The notes under the pieces: model-generated
The model's input: only the letters and a program-made list of their open reading frames with translations
Databases searched by the model: none
What the model was told of the DNA's origin: nothing
Translations under genes and position numbers: made by a program
In this document: positions 1 to 13,200 of the stretch, one piece after another
Numbering within the stretch: the stretch's first letter is position 1
Layout: each line of letters opens with the position of its first letter
DNA from: Taeniopygia guttata
Lineage: Eukaryota > Chordata > Aves > Passeriformes > Estrildidae
Reading direction: 5' to 3'
DNA: 64,000 nt
NCBI RefSeq assembly: GCF_048771995.1
Contig: NC_133024.1
Location: forward strand, 21,220,001-21,284,000

Positions 1-277
1 CAGTATTCTTCTAAGTCGTCCCTTAATTTTGTTACTCACAATTCTAAAATGTATATAGTCTTCTTATAGAATCATGTTCAATTTTTTCCCTTTCTTCATG
101 TCCACACAACCTTGCCATACAACCTCTGAACTTGCCTACTTCATGTTTGTCTCCCTTTTTCTTGTTTCACTTACACCTGTGCAACTCCTGTCCTGAAAGG
201 AAAATGTTCTAACTAGGAGGCATTCAGAGAAAGCCAAGAACCGTTTTTGTTTGAAAACAACAGCTTAACTTAAAAAC
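1..277. other. Sequence downstream of TTF2
   Basis: No coding exon, RNA gene or recognisable repeat is visible here. The stretch lies beyond the inferred TTF2 polyadenylation signal, so it is probably intergenic, with the last few bases possibly belonging to the TTF2 cleavage region. Confidence 0.5.
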
Positions 278-459
278 TTTATTAATCTTTGCATAAATGA
301 TCAATATTGAAACTAGTTATTGAAGTTGATAATTTTCCAGAACAGTTACAAAAATGTAGTTGTTTGTTCAAAATAAATGACCACCTCAGAAGTCTTATGA
401 TTAAATCTGCAGTTACTCCTAGGCATAAATTACTTTCTGCTGGGTATTGCAAATGATAA
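278..459 (-). terminator. TTF2: TTF2 3' UTR with polyadenylation signal
   Basis: Reading the minus strand, the TTF2 stop codon at 460-462 is followed by about 180 bases and then a canonical AATAAA (TTTATT on the plus strand, 278-283). Cleavage would be expected about 15-25 bases further left. This gives a short 3' UTR. Longer alternative ends outside the window cannot be excluded. Confidence 0.6.
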
Positions 460-3400
460 TTAGATGCCAAAGAGAATTTTGAGGTCAGCCAGAGTGAGCT
501 TAGTGAAGGTCTCTCCTTTGCCTGACAGAATCTGCTGGGCAAGACCTTTCTTCCTCTTCTGGAGTTGCAGGATATTTTCTTCTACCGTTCCTTCACAGAC
601 AAACCTAAAAAAAAAATTTAAAAAATGACAAAACAAATCCACACCATCTCAAGTGCTACAAAAAAATGTCAGAGTTATATAAACACTTCCCCAGTACATT
701 TCAGAAGATTCCTCTTACTTAGAAATTAATAATTAGCAAATTATGTGACTGACAAAATAATTATCCTCCTATTTTGTCTCAAACCAAGACCTCTGAACAG
801 AAAACACCTATTCTCATATCCAACCATGATGACATTTCAACTATAAGTCTGATACACTTCTGGTCTCAACTTTGATCATCTGAAGTAAAAGTAAATCTGT
901 GAAAAAATCCTGTAATTATTGCATGATAACTGATGGCACCTATTATACAAAAAACATTGTACCCAAAATAGCATTTTAGATTCCAGTCTTTGAATGTGCT
1001 GTGCATTTATAATAACAAAGTTAATCTTCAGTACTTAGTTACAGATGCTTTTTATAAAAGTCAATTTTGACACTTATTAGAAGTGCTTTATATGTTTTTT
1101 ATCAGTGATAATAGAAAGGCTCAGGCTTAGGGATCACAGGCAAAAAAATCTCCATTCAATTAAGAGAAATGGTTTGGCACCCAAAATGGCACCCAAGAAA
1201 CCCTTGCTAGCTGTCGGGACAGCAACACACATGCAAGTGCCACACAGAACACATGAAAACATTTTTATCTTACTGCCCAAATCTCAATGACACTGTCAGA
1301 CCTTGTGTCTAGCTCTAAGCAGAGAAACCAAGGGCTCATCCCACCAACTAAAGCCGGTATATAAGCAGCAGCTCTTCATTCTGGTAAGTAAAATGCTGAC
1401 CTGTGTATCACAACATCCTTCTTCTGCCCCACACGGTAAATGCGGTCACATGCCTGGTCCTCCAGAGCAGGATTCCTACGAGGTAATTAAAAAAAAAAAA
1501 AAATTGCCTCATTTTCCTGCCTCCAGGGAATCCTGTTTTCTTCCTCTGTAGAACTAAAACTGCTTCCAGGCTACCTTAGGTTTACCAGCTTGATGGCCAG
1601 CCATCACCCTGACTGTATTTCCATTTGCCCTGGGTTCCACACAAAGACAGCTGTGTGACTGAGACCACTGGTCCATGTAGCCCAAGGCCGGGCCAACAGT
1701 TGCTACTCAGAGAAAGCTGAGTAGGTGGTGAAAAAAGAGTGAAGCAAAAAAGCAAGCCCCAGTGAAAAAGGCCATCACTCAGGAATATTTACATATGAGG
1801 TGGGTCCATCTGATGAAGTTAGGGGGAATACTTGTTGGTGTAACTTCCATATTGTAGAAGTATCTGCTTAATGCTACTACTCAGCAGCTGGTTTCATATG
1901 AGGCATATTAGTTTGCTTTGTAAGTTCTCATGAGTAATGTTTAGTTTAAAAAACTGCGATTTTGACTTTGATGAGGCAACACAAATATTAGGAGGTTGCA
2001 CACACTCTTTTCGTATGTAAAACCCAAAGGTACTTTGGCTGTGCCCAGTCACTGACTACGCTCAACACCATTAATTTGTTTCAAGCCAAATTTCCTGCAG
2101 GCACTACTGCGCCATTTCTATTACTGCAAGAAATTAAGCCAGAGACTGCCAAGTCCCCAGTAGCATTTTGTAATACGGAGCTGCATACCTGGATTGCTGT
2201 TATATTCCTCTATTTTTTCTTGCCCCTACATAACTGTATTTCAGGGAAGTGAGAACTGGATTGACAAATCAGTATCTTGGATGAAGGTCACATTAAAACC
2301 ACTTTTCCCCAACTAACCACTAACCCCGACTTTAAGCTACGCACCTCTCTCCTAACCTAGTTGCATCAGACATTACATGCAGTGAGAAAGCAAGCAGCAT
2401 GGCCTACATATCCTCTCCAAGACAGAATTTGTATTTCTCTTTACCAGTGCATATCAAGGAGAAAGAGATGGTTTCCTCCAGTCAAGTTCAGGCCAACACC
2501 TCCAGCCAGCAATGAAACCAACATTACCTTTGAAGGCCAAAAGAGAGTTAGTCACAGAGTCAGACATCTCAGCTGCTCATAGCAGGGCTAAGGACTGCTT
2601 CCCTGCCCTGAATGGATACCTGAGGCCCTTTAGGATTGTTATTGAACTCTTCCACCACATCCATCCTCTGTTTGGGATTAACAGAGCCATCCACTGTGGC
2701 GCACTTCAGCCCCAGGCGCTGCAGGTGCACAGCCACAACTTTGAGCATGCTCGTCCACTGAGAGACAACCACGCTGGAGAGAGAACAGGGAATTCACAAC
2801 CAGCACTCTACACTGGAACAGTTTGGTCATTGCAGTGTCTCACCCAAGGGGCTACAACAACTCAGGCACCCTTCCCCACTGCAAACTGGAGCCAAGCCCC
2901 TTCCCAATTCAGAAATAGAGGTGTAGTGGTAGAACTTGCTGTGGAAGACAAATACTCAATAAACTTCATATAAATTGAGAACTTTCACCTCTATTTTTGG
3001 ATTTTACATTTTCACCTCCTAACCACAAACCTGAGTCACAACACAGCTTTTTCTGAAAAACACAAAAATCAATACCAACACCAAATTTAGATTCACTATA
3101 GCCTCTCACTCTCCAGTTTCTTGAACTAAACAGTTTGTGAGGCAGTAATTTGTTTAACAGTTTCTTGAAAGGGAACAAAAGCAATGTTGGTGCTCCCATT
3201 CTTATGGGGGAAATGCTTTTTGGAAGACTGGAAAAAAGCTTTGTATAGGTCCTCTGATCAATGCATTCCTTTATCTCTAACAGGTTCAGTTTTAACCTCT
3301 ACTTTAGTGCTCCACTTCTTTTGGGTTGTGGGGTGGGTAAATACTTCTCATCACAACCAAATTATTCCCAGTCCTATTTCTGGAGAATAGTCTTCCTGGG

Positions 3401-6400
3401 CCTCAAGGCCTGAGATTTCTCACACATTCCCTTATGTTTACACTTATCTGTATCTTAAACTCCCCTCTTTTGTCCTAGACTTTTTTTTTCATCAAGACTT
3501 GTGTTCAACTACTGCAGTACTGTCACCATTTTATCATACCATGTGTTTTGTATTCAATTATATTATTTCTGCTGTTGTCAAGAAATAGTCTGCTTCCCTC
3601 AATCACTATGACTAAAGAAAAGGACATGCTTGCTAACCTTTTCTGAGGCTCTGGGTGACTCTGAATAGTTTTCAATTCAGCCAAGAGTTGAGCTACCTGC
3701 AGGAAAAAAAATCCAAAACAGCCTGCTTGCTCTCATAATCCAGCTCATCCTTGGATATTCTTTATTAAAAGTAGAAAGTTATCAGAATAGCTTTTCAACT
3801 GGAATTTCTTCTGCGCTTAGAGGTTGAAGAGATTTTAATAGTCATTGGTAAGAACACTCTCCTCACAGAAAACAGGGCCAGGAAATCAAATCATACAAGC
3901 CTGTCTTACAGATTCCAACCTTCCTTTGGGAAGTTATTGCAACCTCTCCTCTTGCTGCCATCCCTTTTTTGTAGCTCATCACAAGCACCATGCTCTCATA
4001 TGCAAGCTCTTCTGAGTTTCTGGGAATCCAGTGCTTAAGATTTTCACTTACAGTTTTCCAGCAGTCACATTTTCATAGCTTCACTAGAAGTACCCCTCAA
4101 AGTGAGAGAAGTTGGAGCCTTCCCAGAAGGGGTTCAGCAGGCTATCAACCTACTCAGCTGATTTAATCTCAATTGGCAACTTAACCTGATCTGCAATTAC
4201 CATTTAAGAGGCAAAGTGGTGAAATCCAAGCTTCACAAGGAAGGTAAGAATGCCACAACCAGAATACCTTGGTGCTCTCCCTGGTGATGTCAAAGATATC
4301 TGTTTTAAAAGCTGTGCCATTGAGGTAGACTGTTGATTCGGAATCAGGAGTCTGGAGCTCAGACAGTGTCAAAGCACCAAGCTGTTCCTCAATGGAGAGT
4401 GCAAGGCCTTCACTGTTCAAATTAACTTGATCCAGAGCCTGTGGGAAGAAAACAAAATAATAAGGGATCACAGTCAAGCCTGAGATCAAATTCAGTACTG
4501 ATCCAGTCAGCACAGCATCTGCTGAGGACACTGGATTTAGAAGATACTATGCAATATGAAGACAGAAAAATTAAGAAACACTACTGGACCTTTATTCTGC
4601 CCCAAAAGGGGCAGTGTATGGAAAGCATGTGACCGTAGCCACTTCCTGTGGTCCAGTCTCTTTAAAGACACAGCTGCCCACAAAAGTCATACTGGGTATT
4701 GCAGCATGCAGTCCCTTCAATAGAAGGTAAACCCATCTAAAACATCTTGGGCTTCAAAACAGAGTCCTAAAATTGACTCTGTTCACACTCTCATGGCTAA
4801 AAGAAACAGAGGTATTACCAAATCTGTTAACTTGTATAAACACTTAAAAAAAAAAAAAAACAACAATCAAAAAAACCACAAAACCCCCATACCACTAGAA
4901 TGCAATTACCATTTTCAGTAAGGAGAGATGGCAGCAGCACTGACGGAGTCTCAAGAGCATGGACAAGACATGGACAGTACTTGAGACCTGGGAGGCACTT
5001 TGTGAGCCAGCTAGAAATTCCTTTTGACTGATTCCAAATTCTTGTGCATCTGTCAAGGAAGACAAAACATCAAGAGCTCTTGGAGGCATTTCCAAGCACT
5101 GCCCATTCACCTCCAGGAAGAGGTTCACAAAGAGGAGTCAAGAATAAACAAATTCAAACTCAAAATCAGTCAAGCAAATACCTGATTTAACATGGGAACC
5201 CATCAACCCCCAATTCAAGTAAAAAAAAAAAGGCAACAACACAAGTCAGAGTATGATACACCACACACTAATGCTGACATATATTATCTGAGCAACTAGA
5301 CCTTTATTTCAAAGAAAAATTTAGGCCCAGAAGGGTTAAAAGATTTTTCCAGAGCCACAACAATGAGAACACACTTAGAATACTAAGGTATAAGTTTTTG
5401 TAACATGTAACATTTTACTAAGGATTCCTAAGTCCTGACCCCAGGTTTGTTCCCCCTTCTGAGCTGTGCACTTAAGAGCCACTTCTGAAAATGTTTTCAG
5501 GGGAGGGCATGCTCAAACCTTTCTCAAAGGGGTTACCACCATCATACTCTCTGTCTTCATTTTTCTGCTCTTGTCTCTTTAGGTATGACTGTATTGTTGA
5601 CCTGTAAAAACAAGACAAAGACACTGGGATTCACAGCAAGAAAAAAGGCAAGAGGGACCTGAGCTTAGCAAGCTGATGATGCATTAAGGTAAGGAAGGTT
5701 TCATTAATCATTCAGTCACAAAATTATCACAAAAAAACCCCAGTCTTGTTTAACCCAAGTATGATCAAAACCAAAGATGCATTTTGGAAATCACAAGAGA
5801 AAAAAAGTCTGCTTTTTTAGTATGAGAACACTTTTAAATATATATTTAAAAGGAAGGAAGATTCTTTACAGTGAGACGGAAAGAGCCTAGGAGAACACAA
5901 AGTGATGCCGGCTTGCATTACAGCTATCTGGAGAGGCCAGCCTAATTTCTAACTGTTCAAGAATCACAGAGCAAAGATCATGATTCTCTCCTTTACAGGT
6001 GCTCACACATCATCATTTAAGAACTACTTGTTACAATTTGAAGTCTTTGGAGTCTTAAAATCAGTGAGATTAAGTGGAAGGCTAGAATACAAAGCTCATA
6101 TGAGGCATGAAAACATGGGAGAAAATAAATTAATCAGTTTTGCCTACTACCCAAACAAGCAGTGTATTTTCAAACACACTAGACAGATAAATTGGAAAAG
6201 GAAAAAAAATTAACAGGAGTTTGTCCAAAAGCTCTCCTCGTCTTAAGTGAATTTCTCCTCTAATTTCCATAACAATAAGTAACAAACCCACAAAATACCC
6301 TATTCTCTACCCACATACATACCTGGATCTTGCAAAGAGCACATTATACACAGATTGCTCCTCTGCTGTAAGTTTTAACTGATGCAACTTCGTCCTACGC

Positions 6401-7288
6401 TGGGGCAGAGATACCTGAGGTGAGAATTCACAGGATCAGATGTATGTAATGCAAAAGCCTTAGAGAGCACCACAAACAGCAGCAATCCAAGATTTAACAC
6501 AATACTCTAAGTCTCAGAAGATAGCAGTTTGTTCACTATATCTGTATGTATTAATACAGTTATGACAAAATAGACACTTGCAATAAAATCTTTATTCCAG
6601 CTCATCCAATAACAAGCTCATACTATGTATGAGCTGCTCAACAACTACCACAGAGGGATTAATTTTTGTGCTGTTAAAGTACCTTATTTCCCTATTCAAA
6701 ATCAGAGAGTACAGCAAAACTATACCTCTTAAAGGCTAAAGACACACCTACAACTAATACTCCATTCAACAGACTGTTTATAAAAAGCAATGCAGAAAGC
6801 CAATGCTCCAGCACACACCAGGTCCATTTGACATGTGGCAGCTTGGATTCTCAGATCTAGGCTAGTCCAGTGATCTAGACTAAGTGGCCATCTACATGCA
6901 ATTACTTGGCATATTTTTGTCTGTATGTTATTTATAATTGAAAGGTTTCATTATTTTCTTTAATTGTGCTTTCTGGGTAAGCAACCAAATCACACCAGAC
7001 ATTTGCTTCTCCTGCTCAAGAGGCTGCAGCAGATAGGAAACCCCAGCCATTAACAAATTTATGCACGTAAATAACTGTCTGCTGCAGGGAAAACAATGGA
7101 ATGATGGTATAGTTTTGGAGGGTAAAGTTCTTACCAGGGGCTTGCCAGCTGAATCCAGCTGGTCCTTAGTTCTCTGCAGTAAGAGGCTCCTGGTTAAGAG
7201 GCTTAGCCTCTCCCCTCCCTTCCTTGTGTTGTTATCTACCTGGTACTTCCAAACTTTGTACTCATCAAAAGGAGAGCAACGTAGAAAC
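460..7288 (-). CDS. TTF2: TTF2 exons 14-23: insertion and second RecA-like lobe
   Basis: Exons run from 7288-7135 ([13 protein letters not shown] to [10 protein letters not shown]) to 604-460. They include the Cys-rich [14 protein letters not shown] stretch, [24 protein letters not shown], motif [12 protein letters not shown] in the 83-nt exon 2527-2445, and motif [10 protein letters not shown] in the 75-nt exon 1475-1401. The last exon codes for [15 protein letters not shown] and the conserved terminus LKILFGI. The small exons 3696-3638 (59 nt), 2527-2445 and 1475-1401 are easy for automated annotation to miss, but all are phase-consistent and conserved. Confidence 0.95.
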
Positions 7289-10200
7289 CTGTGACAGGAA
7301 GGAAGGAGACTTCATACCAATGGAAGAAGAGCTCTTCACTTACTCTGGAGTGACAGAACCAAATTTCTTGCTATTCCTTGCTACCAAAACAAACCATTTC
7401 CAAATGCCATAACTGCGTGACCAAGGAAAACTAAAATACTTCCAGTGTAATGGTGGTGATAACTTGTTTGCTTAGATGCCCTACCATCACTAATACTGTA
7501 AGAACCTGCTTCTGATTCTGTACCTATCACTTCCACTTAACCCATTATGCTTCAGGCATCACCAGCAAACAAAGGACATCCAGATTGCAGAGGCACGTGC
7601 CAAAAAGCATATTCATCTGTTATTTCAAAATAGCAAACTTCTTACTTGACAGTTAATTTCAATTAATTATCCAAAATTAATTTCAAATGCAAGTTCCCTC
7701 TGGTTCTCCAACACCATTTGTAACCTTTCCCCCCTCAGCAATGAGGAGCACCTGTTTATCACTGTTCAGAGAATCCAAAGTTTTCACCCTTTCCTCCAAT
7801 ACCCTTGTAGCACAACACTCCAAAAAGGTTCTCCCAGGGTGCCCTGGTAACAGGGATTAACTCATAAAACCTCTGTTCATTAAACTTGGTTTTGTGCATA
7901 CTCATCCTGAAGACAAAGGAGATCCAAGGTAATTTCCCCTTCGTTCTCCATGGAGGCAGAAAAGCTACATGCAACAGCAGACACATGGTCAGTCTTGTGC
8001 AACACTTTAACCACAGCCTTTGCAATCCAGTGCTAAGCATTAATATAACTAATCCTACTACTCCACATATCTTAGAGACATCTCAAACTTAGAAACAACT
8101 TCAGCACTTCACCAGAGAAGAACTACCAAGACTGGATCCCTGTCCATGTGGTGATGTGCAGCCAGCTCACCTCAGGAGAGAGTACATGTCCAGCAAGTTG
8201 TTCTGTATCGGCGTCCCAGTGACAGCCCATCTGGCACTGGCTCTCAATTTGCACACAGCTATAGAGGTTTGAACCCGTGGGTTTTTAATATTGTGAGCTT
8301 CATCCAATATAATTCGAGCCCAAGCAACCCTGAGCAATGGGGAACAGGTAGATGATCCACTCTGAAAGAAAAAGCAGACTATAATCTGAAGCAAAACCTA
8401 GGTTCTCTAAGGAGGCACAAGCAAATATTTTTCCAGCATGAAGTATTTTCCTGATGTTAGTCAGCAGCAGTTTGTGCTTTTACTGTCTTAAAAATCATCT
8501 CTTTAAACCTTCCACATTTAAAGTTTATAAGCCAAAAACTAACTTATTTGCCTAATCTCAATAACAATTTCTAGTATTTTGTTCGTTTTCTTGCTTTAAA
8601 CATTTTATCTTATAATGTTGTTGCTTCAAGAGGTGTTTCATACAAGTAAAGTTTTGCTATGCTGAGATGAAGGACCATATATAATTATTCTGATCTCTCA
8701 AAATTTTATAGATGCCACCTAGAAATTGCAGGAAATTCCAAGTCCTGTTTTCTTCAAGAGCTACATCTAGAGCTGGGCAGAGAGGTAGGAGACAGCAAGG
8801 GACTTCCTCTACACCGTGTAGTCATTTCAGTCAGCACTCAGCAATCACATTATCATTTTCATAGCCCAGCCAGGGCTTCTTCAAGGCAGCATGAAAGCTG
8901 CCTCAGTCTCAGTTCACACTGACCCAGAGCCTGAGGTTTCTGGTAGTTTGGGGTGACATTAGTGCTTCAAACAACATCAAACAGGAGATTCTACTACTCC
9001 TTCACTTCAAAAGGAGAATGAGATTCACCACTGCATTCTTAAAATTACTTCATAAGACATTTCAACTGTCTGTATTCAATGTAGTATATTCTATAATTCT
9101 ACAGAATAGATATATTGTGAATATATCTGTTCTTGCTCCACTTCACAGCACTTCCACTCATCACTTTGCTTACAAAAATAAGCAACAGTGGCTTATGAAA
9201 AAAAAAAAAAATCAAGCTGCTGCTCTGTGTAGCACATATAAGGTGCTACTTGAAACAACAATGGTTTGTAACACCTCAGAACAAAACTTTAAGGCAATTC
9301 CCTATTAACATTATGGCTTCTCACCCCCACATCGTGGTCCTGAGCAGGGACTTCCCCCTCCTCTTTGGCTGTGGGAACCTCCTTGGAGAGAAGGCTGTAG
9401 GTTGTGACAACAACATCATATCCAGAAAGCCTGAATGCAAAGAAAGTAGTGATCAAGAGCAAAAGGATCAAAAAGAAAGTAGTGATCAGAACCAATAAGG
9501 AAATCATTTTACAAGAGAGACTAAATGCATGCTGAAGAATGCATTTAAGAACAACACAGTGCTACAGGAGCTGAAACCCTGAGTTTTACAGAAAACTGAG
9601 CTCCATTGCAGTTAAACAGGAAAAACGCATCATCCCCGTTTTATGGACACCGGAAGTAGACACATCAAGCTCAAGATGACAGTAAAAGCCCATGGATCAG
9701 AATGCACACCACATGGCACAAGCCCTACTTAGAGCCTGGCACCCAGGAATACTGCTCAGCACAGCCTGAAGAGGTCTAGAAAATATGCTGAATCATACAT
9801 ACTTCTGATAAAAAATACAACTACAAAGCACAAGCATGGAAGAACCTGCCACTGACAATCTTTGCAAGCAAGAGATATATTGGAGAATATACACCTTTTG
9901 TTTTGCTGTCAGAAGCAACAACAGCCTCCACCAGAACCACTGAGCATGGGCACAGGCCACAAACATTTTACTAAATACACCTTGACAGCACACATCAGCC
10001 TGACTTTCTGGACCTCCCACGTTTCAATACTTCACATTCTCCCATCATTCTACATCCACTTTCATTTCAACTTTGAGAAACACAATCTCTTGCTAAATAG
10101 TATTTTCCTTTTCTTTATCATATTTATGGTTTAGCACTTACACCTCTGCACGCTTATCTCGATTTGCCCCGTGGTACAGATAGACCCTCAGTTTGCCAAA

Positions 10201-13200
10201 GGCCACACGTCTCTCAATCTCTTTCTTCCAGTGATGGATCAAGGAAGCAGGACAAATGACTAAAGTGCCATGGGAAGGCGTAACAGTGAAGTCTAAAAGA
10301 AAATATTGCAGACAGTTTTCAATGTCTTCACATTAGACTAGAATAAAGACAGAATTTTTGGAAATTTGCAGTTGAGAAGAGTGCCCAACCAATTCCATGA
10401 GGATACAGACATTACAGACTATGGGCACAGAAGCAATACTCTTTAAAAAAGCACTAACATCACCAGTATCTGTAGAAAAGATAAAAGTAATCTTTAGAGG
10501 AGAGCTAGAAAGAAAAAGGATCAGCTACAGAGAGGCGAGTAGTAACTATTTGAAGTGCCCATGAAAGCTATGCATATGTTTAAAACACTATGAAATCTTT
10601 TCAAACCCAGCATATGCTAGCTTTAACTATTTCAGGAAAACAGTAAAAAAAAAAATCTCCAAACAGTATAGAGTAATGTGTTGGAAAATCCTACACATCC
10701 AATGGGAGACAAAAATGACCTGGATCAGAGAAAGACCATGCAAGGAGGCACAGTAAAATTTAGCCAAATGAAAGCTTCCTACAGAAGGAAAGTGAGCACA
10801 GATACAGTGTATTGTTCTACAACCCCTTAACCTGTAAGGCTTTAGGCACTTCAGATGGCACTTTCATTATCACGTATGTGCTGTAGGCAGGAAAAAAATC
10901 TGTACCATTTTTGGATAGCCATATTTCTATTGTCTCCTTTCTTTTCTCTGTCTTCAGCTGCTTCTGGGCCAGAATGAGAGCAATCATCGTTAGAGTTTTC
11001 CCCAAGCCCATGTCATCCGCTGCAAAAAGACGCACACAAGTTATCACCTGCAGAAATGAGTGCCCTGGATCTACACTGAGGAAAATACTACAACAAAGTG
11101 TCCTGGGGAACCCAGAAAATCAAAAATATACTGATGAAAATTTCAGGGTACAATTTAGTAATTGGTTAATACCTGTACTTGGTAATAAGGCACAAAAAAC
11201 AAGCCCTTTTGACATATCTACAAAATATCCAGTTATTGGCCTCCAAGTAAGTTACATGCAAACCTTTCTTGCCATGGATCTGCCCCACAAAATCCACTTT
11301 GCCATTCTGTTGCTCACCCAAAATTCCTCCACACGGCTTCTGACTCTCTCTCCAGAGGAGCCATGCGAGCGCCTGTTTTTGGTGCTGCAACAGTGGGACC
11401 TGAGGGGGTGAGACACAGGATTTGAAGGAAACACCTGGCAAAATCTAGACACTTCTGCTTCCTGTACCAATTGTCATGTTCAACTGTTTTACTACAATCC
11501 TACTAAAAGGAGTTTACCTACCTGTTCTCTTTCCAGACAAGCTGGGATACCCAAGGTAAGCAACTTCTGCAGACAGGTCAGCAGTACCACAGATGCGTCT
11601 TCCTAAGGTTTCCTGCACTAACCAGCCTAACGCCTCAGAGTGCTCTCAGAGAGCAGATAATGATTGCTTGTTCACCTGGAAAATCCACCCCAGACTGCCT
11701 TGCTTACCACACCAGCCACTGTCAAAAAAAGGGATTGAGAACACTTCCACTTTTCTCACTGAGTCTAAGACCCCTACAGACTCCTGAAACAGGAAGAGGG
11801 ATTACATACTACCACTACAGGACATTCAGTGGCCTTCCCCACCACTGAAAAGGTCCCAAGGCAATGTGACAAGTGACACAACATATATGCACCTACATAC
11901 CTGCATGTGCCTTTGGTCCAATACCTTGCATATAACCTCAAAGAGATCAGAACTACTCTGGAGTCCATCACATTCCATGAATGCAATCACCTGCAAACCT
12001 TTTTGGAAATATTATTTGCCACAGGGACATTCTTCTTTCTCTCAGGATTTTTTCATACAGCAGCACAGAGGAAAGAAAGAGAAAACAATTTCTACTTCTG
12101 CTCCTTGATTTCCCATGTAGAATGTGCTTGGAGAATTGTTTACCTGGGGTGATTGCTTGATTGGATTCTGGTGAGGATTGTTTGAGCCTGATGGCCAATC
12201 CAATCCACCTGTGTCTGGACTCTCTCGAGAGGAGGGTCATCAGTTGTGAGTTAGTTAGATATGGCAGTTAGAAAGAGTAGGTACATAGTTTTAGTATCTC
12301 CTTTAAATAGTATAGTAATGTATTATAGTATAATAAAGAAATCATTCAGCCTTCTGATCTGGAGTCAGACATCATCATTTCTTCCCACTGGGTTTGCCTG
12401 AATTTACAGTAATTATTTCTTATAGCTCACCAGGAAGAATGAACAATGAGGTTCTCAGCCTGTTCCTCACACCTCTGTTCTGCCAGACACGTACAAACAA
12501 CATGAATGGAATGTAATTAGAGTATCTCCTTCCAGCAGGATGCAAAGTATGTTGAAGTGGGAAAGAAGGAATGCTCTATGGTACTACTCAGAGGTTATGA
12601 TTTATTCATCAGCATGACAGCTTCCATCCTTGACAACCCACCTTCAGTCCAGAGGGATCTTCAGCTGCTGTTTCCTCTGTTGGACAAGATTCTAGAGATT
12701 TGTGAAGATGATTAATAGCCTCAAATGTGGCACTGTGTACAGCCCTGATTCGGTCTTCTGTCATTCTTCCCCCATACAGATTCTGCACACCAACACTCAC
12801 TGCAAAGATACAGTACCAGAGATGCATTTATAAAGCTAACTTTCCCAAACAGATCTTTCACCTCAGAGATTGACTTCAATGCCTACAGATGTCTGAGGAA
12901 CAGCACACAGCAACAAAACTGGCTTAGTACTCTCACATGTATTCACAAGTTGCAGGATTATTTCAGAAATAGTACTTAACAGGGTTCTCTGTAATGGCAA
13001 AGTCTTTCTATACTTACTTCCAAAACTTTGGCCACTGGAACCCAAAGTAGCAGCAGCCAAGGGGTGACTGTGTGAGCCTGCAGAGGCCTTTGCTGTAGGA
13101 TCCTGGAGCTGGAGAGGTGTTATCAACTTTGTACCACCTGGCCTGCCAACTGGGTTACACAAAGACTCTTCACGGCAGCTGCTGCTTGTGCTATCCTGCC

